A DNA stretch of 64,000 nucleotides from Pseudomonas sp. UBA4617 (GTDB taxonomy: Bacteria; Pseudomonadota; Gammaproteobacteria; Pseudomonadales; Pseudomonadaceae). The notes beneath the pieces are model-generated. The model was not told where the DNA came from and made no database searches. It saw only the letters and a program-made list of their open reading frames with translations. Made by a program: the position numbers and the translations under genes. Positions 57,918 to 64,000 of this stretch are shown in pieces. The stretch lies in contig NZ_DGIR01000014.1 of the NCBI RefSeq assembly GCF_002386445.1, positions 124,001 through 188,000 on the forward strand, read 5' to 3'. Every line of letters begins with the position of its first letter. Position 1 is the stretch's first letter.

Positions 57918-58889
57918 ATGCAGACGACATGGCTTGTCGAAACAAGGACGCATGTATCACCCGATAGCAGCATTGGCGATGCGACCTGGGTCCGCGCCGG
58001 CAACCGGTTGCAGACAGTGGCACTGGGGCAAGGCTGCTTCATCGGCTTCAACTGCCAGCTCGAATACCTGGACGTGGCCGATCGCGGCATGCTGGCCTCA
58101 GGGGTCATTGCACGAGGTACCTACGAACACCCGATCCATATTGGTCAAGGTGCCTGGATCGGCGCTCGGGCAACCCTTGCACCAGGCGTTCGCATTGGTG
58201 CCGGTGCCGTGGTGGCCGCGGGGGCATTGGTCACCGAGCACGTCGAACAGGACTGCATCGTCGTAGGCCGGCCCGCCCGGATCATCGCCCGCCGGCAGGT
58301 AAATGAAGACGGCTGGCCAGACCCCGCTCCCGTCCTGCAGAAAGTGCTGAAGCGCCAGCGTGACGGGTTGCCCTCTTTTCTCGATCCCGAATCCTGCACG
58401 CTGAACCGTATCCACCAGCTCAATCCGCAACTTGACTCCTGGCATTTCGGCGAGCACTCGCTGATCGACGCCGAGCTTTCCGGTGGCTCTGCGGTGCAGG
58501 TTGGCATGGGCTGCATATTGATCGGACGCAGTAGCCGGCATGGGGGCATACACGAATTCGGTGGCATCACGCTTGGCCAGCGGACAGTGCTCGGGCGCGG
58601 GGTCGTCATCGAGGGTGCCGGCGGTGTCAGCATTGGCGACCAAAGCCGGCTCGGCGACCAGGTCACCCTGGTTTCCTCATCCCATGATCATCGGTTTCGG
58701 TCGCTGCCCTGGCAGGCCGCGCCGATCCGCATCGGCAAGCGTTGCGACATCGGCACTGGCGCTCTGATCGTCGGTCCCGTTTCCCTCGGCGACGGCGTGA
58801 GGGTGGAACCCTATGCCGTCGTCATCCGCGATGTACCCGCAAATTCTGTCGTTAAAGGCGTCATTCAACTCAAAGAGGAAGTCGCATGA
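57918..58889 (+). CDS. Tandem left-handed beta-helix (hexapeptide) acyltransferase
   Basis: 323 residues from the ATG at 57918, with AAGGAG 7 bases upstream. Two hexapeptide-repeat modules are present. The first (about 15-125) includes GQGAWIGARATLAPGVRIGAGAVVAAGALV and ends in VVGRPARII. The second (about 175-318) includes FGGITLGQRTVLGRGVVIEGAGGVSIGDQ, and the putative catalytic histidine is in SSHDHRF. This resembles O-acetyltransferases acting on sugars. The fused double helix is unusual. The acyl donor and acceptor are unknown. Its stop overlaps the glycosyltransferase start (ATGA). Confidence 0.85.
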   Translation: MQTTWLVETRTHVSPDSSIGDATWVRAGNRLQTVALGQGCFIGFNCQLEYLDVADRGMLASGVIARGTYEHPIHIGQGAWIGARATLAPGVRIGAGAVVAAGALVTEHVEQDCIVVGRPARIIARRQVNEDGWPDPAPVLQKVLKRQRDGLPSFLDPESCTLNRIHQLNPQLDSWHFGEHSLIDAELSGGSAVQVGMGCILIGRSSRHGGIHEFGGITLGQRTVLGRGVVIEGAGGVSIGDQSRLGDQVTLVSSSHDHRFRSLPWQAAPIRIGKRCDIGTGALIVGPVSLGDGVRVEPYAVVIRDVPANSVVKGVIQLKEEVA

Positions 58890-60100
58890 TCCTGTTCGCC
58901 CCCGCCCCCACCGGTTCTGGTCATAACATGCGCGTGCTGTCGATTGGACGGGCCCTGCGCAATTACAACCCGGACCTCGAAATGAAGGTCGCCCTGGCCT
59001 CGTTGCAGGATGTGTTCACCCCGATGTTCGAAAGTTCCGGCATTGAAGTGATCGATGTTGCCGGACAACTCATGGACTATTCGAAAAAGAGCAATCTGTC
59101 GCGTCAGCTCGACTGGGGTAGCTACATCGCCGGGTACATCTCCAACACCTTCCTGTCCAGTGAGCGCATGCTGGCCTACCTGGCAATCATCGAAGAACAC
59201 AAGCCTCGGGTGGTCATTTCCGACTTCAACATGGCGGCCTGCCTGGCGGCCATCTTCAGTCGCACGCCTTTTGTATTCGTCACCGAGCGATACGACTTCA
59301 CCCTGTGCCAACTGACCGATCAGGATCTCAGCGAAGGCGGCTTCGAGCTCAATGCCGAAGATCTCAAGCGTGCGCGCACCGCATTGCACAAACAGTTCTC
59401 ATGGATGATCGAGCAGAGCCAGCTGGTGCTCACCGACAAACCCTACATTCCTGAAATGGATAACGGCACACCGGTGGCCAGCGCGCTGCTGGAGGGCAAG
59501 GCGCACTTTGTCGGCCCGATGATTCGTGACTTCACCCAGACCAACGCCTCCACTGTGCGGGCTGACCTAGGCCTGGGCGACGGGCCGTTCATCGTCGCGT
59601 CCATCAGCGGCACCACCATGTTCGCCGAGAGCAAGCAGAACCTGCTCAACGCCTACCTGGAAGCATTCGAACAACTGCGCACCGTGCGCCCCGAGCTGAA
59701 GATGGTGCTATTGGGTCGCCAGGACATCGCCCCGCGGGAAGGCCTCATCAGCGTGCCTTACTACCCCGACTGGATGGGTTTGCTGCGTGAGGCCAGCCTG
59801 CTGGTATCGGCGCCAGGCTGGATCACGGTGACCGAAATCGCTGCACTGCGCATTCCGACCCTGTTCGTGCTGCCGTCGAAATCCGAGTACCACGAAGCCG
59901 AAGCCCTTGACCGCCTGGCACGCCTCGGTTTCCCGACCTATCTCGGTTGCGAGGCCACCGCCATTGCCGGACTGATCGATGCCGAACTGGATAAGGACAC
60001 TGACGTCCCCAGCTATTTCGGCGCCCACCAGCGCGTTGCCGCCCCTGACGGGCTTGGCGCTCAGCGGGCCGCCAGCCGGATCCTCAGCCTGACGCACTAA
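58886..60100 (+). CDS. GT-B glycosyltransferase (GT28/GT1-like)
   Basis: 404 residues starting MILFAPAPTGSGHNMRVLSI, where the glycine-rich loop GSGHNMR is typical of MurG/UGT-type N-domains. The C-terminal nucleotide-sugar site shows VSAPGWITVTEIAALRIPTLFVLPSKSEYHEAEAL, the same layout as the GT28 donor motif (G..T..E and P...Q). It probably transfers a dTDP-sugar to an aglycone, given rmlB and rmlA downstream. The ATG overlaps the acyltransferase stop by 4 bases. Donor and acceptor are inferred. Confidence 0.85.
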   Translation: MILFAPAPTGSGHNMRVLSIGRALRNYNPDLEMKVALASLQDVFTPMFESSGIEVIDVAGQLMDYSKKSNLSRQLDWGSYIAGYISNTFLSSERMLAYLAIIEEHKPRVVISDFNMAACLAAIFSRTPFVFVTERYDFTLCQLTDQDLSEGGFELNAEDLKRARTALHKQFSWMIEQSQLVLTDKPYIPEMDNGTPVASALLEGKAHFVGPMIRDFTQTNASTVRADLGLGDGPFIVASISGTTMFAESKQNLLNAYLEAFEQLRTVRPELKMVLLGRQDIAPREGLISVPYYPDWMGLLREASLLVSAPGWITVTEIAALRIPTLFVLPSKSEYHEAEALDRLARLGFPTYLGCEATAIAGLIDAELDKDTDVPSYFGAHQRVAAPDGLGAQRAASRILSLTH

Positions 60101-60137
60101 GCGAGAACATCCACAGCATTTTTCAAAGGAGGGTGCC

Positions 60138-62309
60138 ATGCACAGCACCTCATCTGCCTTCTTGGCTGAAGCCTTGATGGATAAGGAAGCAGGTGGCTTT
60201 CTCGCCATCACGGACGCGACCGGCACATTGCGTATCAGCAGTGACAAACGCCTGGAGGACCAGGTGGCTGCCACCCTGTTCTTCGCTCAGCACGGCGATA
60301 CCTGGCAGGCCGAGTTCGCGCTGGCCGGGTTGCTCGATCTGCACGATGCCGAGCACCAGGGGTTTACCGAACTCAGCGACCGGCAATGGAACGCCCACGG
60401 CTCCGGGCGGTGCAGGACCCTGGCCTTGCAGTTCGACGCCTTGCGGGCGCTGCTGGAGTTCCGCCGCCAGCGGCATGACAGCGCACCGCTGCAGCAGGTC
60501 AGCGAAGGCATTCTGCAGCGCTTTCAGCAGGTGTACGACGGCCATCTGCTCGGTGGTGTCCTGGCCAGTGACTGGGGGACGGTGATCGATAGCCACATGC
60601 CGATCGAGCTGGACATTGCCGCAGTGAACCTGCTGTGCAGCCTGTGCAACTGCAAAACCGAGGCCCCTCTGCCTGCGCACTTGCAGCAGCATGTCTGGAA
60701 GCTTGAAGACGAAGTGCGCGCCGAGCTCAATGGCCTGGGGGCGGGCGCTCTGCGCCAGACGGCCAGCCGCGCCCGGGCTGCCTCGGCACTGGCACGCTGG
60801 GCACGGGGCAACAGCCACCAGGAAATGCTGCAACTGGCCTGCATGCTGCTCGATGACACCTTCGAGCGTTTGCACGATCACACCTATGGCGGCTACTGGG
60901 ACCGCATCCGTTACGACCAGCGCGTGGGTGCTGACTGGCTGACTTCATTCAAGCGCAACGAGTCACCATTCCCGATCAAGACCAGCCTGGATGTGGCGTT
61001 GCTGCTCGAGGCCGTGGAACTGGCCAGGCCGCGTGAAAGCCAGCAACGACGCGAACAATTGCTCAAGGCGATGGCGGATTTCCATGACAGCCACCACGGT
61101 GGTTTCTTCCTTGGAAAAGGGTATTTCTGGTCGACCCCAGTCGATCCGACCGTGCCGTTCATTCGTCAGTTCTGGGCCCCTCCCCGTCAGCTAGGTGTGT
61201 TCCACATCGGCAACCTTTCGTATCTGCCGCTGCATATCAAGAGCCTTGAGGGGCAACTGGCCTGCCTTGGCGCACTGCATAGGCACGCTGCGAATCTGCC
61301 GCCGGCAGCCGCGCCGCACGAAGTGGACCTCGGCTCACTGCGCAGGGTGAACAACCGCAGTCGACTGGAGCAGCCGCATCTTGGCCCATTGCCGGAGCTG
61401 AATGTGAACTTGCCGGCTTACTTCGAGTGGCTGCGCCAAGCGCGGGCGTCACTGGCTGTTCCGTACGGGCTGACCGCAGAAATGGCCCCGCAGGGCTTCC
61501 GCGCTGACCGTTGCTGGCAGGTCTTCTCCGCCTTGCATGTGATTTCCGACCTGTACGCGCTGAAAGCGGCAATCGACGACAAGGCCAGCCTGATCGCTTG
61601 CATCCAGGCATCGCAGAACGCAGACGGTGGTTTTGCCGAGCAACCCGGTCAGCTCAGTGATGTATTCGCCACCTATTGCGCCGTGATTTCCCTGCGCCTG
61701 CTGGGCAGCGAGCCGCTGTCGAGGCCGGCCTGCGTGGCCTACCTGCAGCGCTGCCAGCAGGACGATGGGGGCTTCGGCAATGTGCCGGGCTACCAGTCGG
61801 ATATCTGGCACAGCAACCTGGCCGCACTGTCGCTGCATGTCCTGGGCGCCGAAGCGGCCAAGCCGCAAGCACTGCTGGGCTTCATTCTCGCTTGCCGCTA
61901 CGGCGACGGTGGCTTTGCCAACCGGCCAGGCAACCCGCCGGACACATTCTCCACCTATCGTGCCGTGTCCTTGCTGCATGCGCTGGACCACGAACTGGTC
62001 GACGCCGCCAGCACCGTGGCATGGCTGCAGGGGCTGCAACAACCGCATGGGGCCTTCCTCTACCGCCCGGGCAAGGCAGTCAGCCTGGTCGGTAGCTACA
62101 TGGCGATTGCCGCCTTGTACCTGCTCGATGCGCGCCCACGGGACATACAGGGCATCGAGGCCTGGATCTCACGGCATCAGAAGCAAGATGGTGGATTCGG
62201 GCCGCTGAACACGACCTCGGCCACCACCGATGAAAGCTTCACCTGCATCCAGTCACTGCTGATCCTCCGGGGAGCGCTCAGCAAGTACTGGGTCGCGTTG
62301 GTCAACTGA
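60138..62309 (+). CDS. Two-domain alpha-toroid protein: AGE-like domain plus prenyltransferase-type repeats
   Basis: 723 residues with AAAGGAGGG upstream. The first 400 residues resemble AGE-type (alpha/alpha)6 barrels with glycine-rich turns, such as YGGYW at 250-254 and HHGGFF at 319-324. The C-terminal 290 residues contain five repeats with aspartate-glycine turns (DGGF) at 496, 543, 590, 637 (HGAF) and 684, exactly 47 residues apart. Each is followed by PG, an aspartate or serine and a TYxAVxxLxxLG helix. This is the protein-prenyltransferase/terpene-cyclase repeat. No DxDD motif is present and the zinc ligands of prenyltransferases are not obvious, so the activity is unknown. Confidence 0.7.
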   Translation: MHSTSSAFLAEALMDKEAGGFLAITDATGTLRISSDKRLEDQVAATLFFAQHGDTWQAEFALAGLLDLHDAEHQGFTELSDRQWNAHGSGRCRTLALQFDALRALLEFRRQRHDSAPLQQVSEGILQRFQQVYDGHLLGGVLASDWGTVIDSHMPIELDIAAVNLLCSLCNCKTEAPLPAHLQQHVWKLEDEVRAELNGLGAGALRQTASRARAASALARWARGNSHQEMLQLACMLLDDTFERLHDHTYGGYWDRIRYDQRVGADWLTSFKRNESPFPIKTSLDVALLLEAVELARPRESQQRREQLLKAMADFHDSHHGGFFLGKGYFWSTPVDPTVPFIRQFWAPPRQLGVFHIGNLSYLPLHIKSLEGQLACLGALHRHAANLPPAAAPHEVDLGSLRRVNNRSRLEQPHLGPLPELNVNLPAYFEWLRQARASLAVPYGLTAEMAPQGFRADRCWQVFSALHVISDLYALKAAIDDKASLIACIQASQNADGGFAEQPGQLSDVFATYCAVISLRLLGSEPLSRPACVAYLQRCQQDDGGFGNVPGYQSDIWHSNLAALSLHVLGAEAAKPQALLGFILACRYGDGGFANRPGNPPDTFSTYRAVSLLHALDHELVDAASTVAWLQGLQQPHGAFLYRPGKAVSLVGSYMAIAALYLLDARPRDIQGIEAWISRHQKQDGGFGPLNTTSATTDESFTCIQSLLILRGALSKYWVALVN

Positions 62310-62352
62310 GCCCGCCGAACGGATTCGTAATAATCATCACAGGAGTGCTTGC

Positions 62353-63417
62353 GTGAAAATCTTGATTACTGGCGGTGCGGGCTTCATCGGCTCCGCCGTG
62401 GTTCGTCACCTGATCGAACATACCGATTGCCATGTGGCCAACGTCGATGCACTGACCTATGCCGGCAACCTTGAATCATTGGCCAGCATTGCCAGCTCCG
62501 AACGCTATCGCTTCTACCAGGCCGACATCTGCGACAAAGCCCAGCTGCAGCGGATTTTCAGTGACTTCCAGCCCCAGGCTGTCATGCACCTGGCAGCAGA
62601 ATCGCATGTCGATCGCTCCATCGAAGGGCCCGAGGCGTTCGTGCGAACCAACGTGCTTGGAACAGCGACACTGCTGGAAGCCACGCGGGCCTACTGGAAC
62701 GGCCTGGAGCCCGACGCCCGCCTGGCGTTCCGCTTCCACCACATATCCACCGACGAGGTCTTCGGTGACCTGGAAGGCACCGACGACTACTTCACCGAGG
62801 ACACTCCCTACGCGCCCAGCTCGCCCTACTCGGCGAGCAAGGCTGGCAGCGACCACCTGGTCCGCGCCTGGGGACGCACTTACGGTTTGCCGGTGTTGGT
62901 GACCAATTGCTCGAACAACTACGGCCCCTGTCATTTTCCCGAGAAGCTGATTCCGCACATCATCCTCAACGCCCTGCACGGCAAACCGCTGCCGGTATAC
63001 GGCAACGGCGCGCAGGTCCGCGACTGGTTGCACGTCGAGGACCACGCCCGTGCCTTGCATACCGTCCTGACCCGGGGCGTCGTCGGCCAGACCTACAACA
63101 TCGGCGGTCATAACGAGCGACGCAACCTGGATGTGGTACTCGGCATCTGCGCCCTGCTGGAGGAGCTGCACCCCGACAAGCCGGAGGGCGTAAAGGCCTA
63201 CAGCGACCTGATCGAGTTTGTCAGCGACCGCCCGGGGCACGACCAGCGCTATGCAATCGACGCCGGCAAGATTGCCGACGAGCTGGGCTGGGTGCCACAG
63301 GAAACCTTCGAGACCGGTCTGCGCAAAACCGTCCAGTGGTACCTGGAGAACCGCGGCTGGTGGCAGCGGGTGCTCAATGGCGCCTACCGCCTGGAGCGAC
63401 TCGGAAGCGCTGCCTGA
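62353..63417 (+). CDS. rmlB: dTDP-glucose 4,6-dehydratase
   Basis: 354 residues with a GTG start at 62353 and AGGAG 7 bases upstream. The Rossmann motif GGAGFIGS lies near residues 7-14, the catalytic TDE triad is at 133-135 (STDEVFGDL), and YxxxK at Tyr159/Lys163 (YSASKAGSDHLV). It converts dTDP-glucose to dTDP-4-keto-6-deoxyglucose, precursor of most 6-deoxysugars. It follows the alpha-toroid gene by 43 bases, so it belongs to the same operon. Confidence 0.95.
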   Translation: MKILITGGAGFIGSAVVRHLIEHTDCHVANVDALTYAGNLESLASIASSERYRFYQADICDKAQLQRIFSDFQPQAVMHLAAESHVDRSIEGPEAFVRTNVLGTATLLEATRAYWNGLEPDARLAFRFHHISTDEVFGDLEGTDDYFTEDTPYAPSSPYSASKAGSDHLVRAWGRTYGLPVLVTNCSNNYGPCHFPEKLIPHIILNALHGKPLPVYGNGAQVRDWLHVEDHARALHTVLTRGVVGQTYNIGGHNERRNLDVVLGICALLEELHPDKPEGVKAYSDLIEFVSDRPGHDQRYAIDAGKIADELGWVPQETFETGLRKTVQWYLENRGWWQRVLNGAYRLERLGSAA

Positions 63418-63455
63418 TTCTTCACATCTCACTCATGTTTCAAGGGAGCTGTTTC

Positions 63456-64000
63456 ATGAACCAGACCAAGTACAAAGGTATTCTGCTGGCCGGTGGATCG
63501 GGCACACGCTTGCATCCGATAACCCTGGGAGTGTCCAAGCAATCGTTGCCGATCTACGACAAGCCGATGATCTACTACCCACTGTCCGTACTGATGCTCG
63601 CCGGCATCAACGAGATACTGGTGATCTCCACACCCAACGACTTGCCGGGCTTCCAGCGCATGCTGGGTGATGGTAGCCAGTTCGGCGTGCAGATCAGTTA
63701 TGCCGAGCAACCTTCACCAGACGGGCTGGCCCAGGCGTTCATCATCGGCAAGGAGTTCGTCGGCGACGACAACGTGTGCCTGGTGTTGGGCGACAACATA
63801 TTCTATGGCAGCCAGTTCGGTAGCACCTTGCGTCAGGCGGCCAGCCGCGAGCATGGCGCGACCGTGTTCGGCTATTACGTGGCTGAACCGCAACACTTTG
63901 GTGTCGTCGAGTTCGACAACAACGGCAAGGCCATCAGCATCGAGGAGAAGCCCCGGGTACCGAAGTCCAACTACGCGGTTACCGGCCTGTACTTCTACGA
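63456..64000 (+). CDS. rmlA: Glucose-1-phosphate thymidylyltransferase, 3'-truncated by the window edge
   Basis: About 181 of the usual 290 residues are present from the ATG at 63456 with AAGGGAG upstream. The nucleotide-binding motif LLAGGSGTRLHPIT, then KQSLPIYDKPMIYYPLSVLMLAGI, LVLGDNIFYG and EEKPRVPKSNYAVTGLYFY are diagnostic of RmlA. It makes dTDP-glucose for RmlB. The operon continues past the window and should show which sugar is made. Confidence 0.95.
   Translation, partial: MNQTKYKGILLAGGSGTRLHPITLGVSKQSLPIYDKPMIYYPLSVLMLAGINEILVISTPNDLPGFQRMLGDGSQFGVQISYAEQPSPDGLAQAFIIGKEFVGDDNVCLVLGDNIFYGSQFGSTLRQAASREHGATVFGYYVAEPQHFGVVEFDNNGKAISIEEKPRVPKSNYAVTGLYFY

Noticed and set aside
60138..62309. 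Calling the 723-residue protein a squalene-hopene-type cyclase
   Set aside because: The DxDD catalytic motif is absent and the N-terminal domain resembles AGE barrels, so only the repeat fold is claimed.
1..64000. CRISPR arrays, prophage or insertion sequences
   Set aside because: No regularly spaced direct repeats, transposase or phage structural genes were seen; repeats present are REP/BIME-type.

Overview
The window looks like a chromosomal segment of the Pseudomonas putida group. GC content and codon use are high, REP/BIME elements are scattered through it, and the order guaBA - xseA - leuA - eda/pgl/zwf - hexR - glucose ABC transporter - gltR/gtrS - glk - edd - gap - heme-uptake locus - arcDABC matches, from memory, the P. 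putida KT2440 core (roughly PP_0998 to PP_1033), reversed. No rRNA, tRNA, CRISPR array, integrase or insertion sequence was seen.

Layout. 1-1869: four small membrane or exported proteins of unknown function in one overlapping minus-strand operon. 2046-10931: an AraC regulator, guaA and guaB (GMP synthesis), a zinc-ribbon protein, a TauE exporter with divergent LysR regulator, xseA and an M23 peptidase. 11186-13013: leuA behind a leucine-rich leader peptide. 13180-31623: one integrated glucose module. It holds zwf-pgl-eda, HexR, a glucose porin and ABC transporter, a mannose-isomerase-like enzyme, a two-component system, glk-edd and gap. HexR-type sites lie in both control regions. 31804-36958: a Fur-boxed ECF sigma/anti-sigma pair, a TonB heme receptor and heme oxygenase. 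37015-44499: a DUF454 protein, two divergent arcD paralogues, arcA, arcB, arcC and a small conserved protein. 44579-46087: a TyrR/PhhR-type sigma54 activator.

46153 to the right edge is accessory and is the exciting part. It reads as a biosynthetic cluster, cut by the window end inside rmlA. It encodes a chorismate-lyase-like enzyme (chorismate to 4-hydroxybenzoate), an HpaC-type flavin reductase, an acyl-CoA-dehydrogenase-fold monooxygenase, a luciferase-like monooxygenase, a 4-oxalocrotonate-tautomerase-family protein, a tandem left-handed-beta-helix acyltransferase, a GT-B glycosyltransferase and rmlB/rmlA for dTDP-sugar supply. It also encodes a complete RND efflux pump, and ArsR and TetR regulators. 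A 723-residue two-domain protein joins an AGE-like alpha-toroid to five prenyltransferase-type repeats with an exact 47-residue period.

Four intergenic sites share a GTAC-N10-GTAC dyad (one half is GAAC) fused to a TACAAT/TACATT -10 box. They precede the luciferase-like gene, the monooxygenase-pump block, the reductase-chorismate lyase operon with divergent tetR, and the acyltransferase-glycosyltransferase-rml operon. This ties scattered transcription units into one probable TetR-controlled regulon. The inferred product is a tailored, glycosylated and acylated chorismate-derived aromatic, exported by the dedicated pump. Its structure cannot be read from the sequence.
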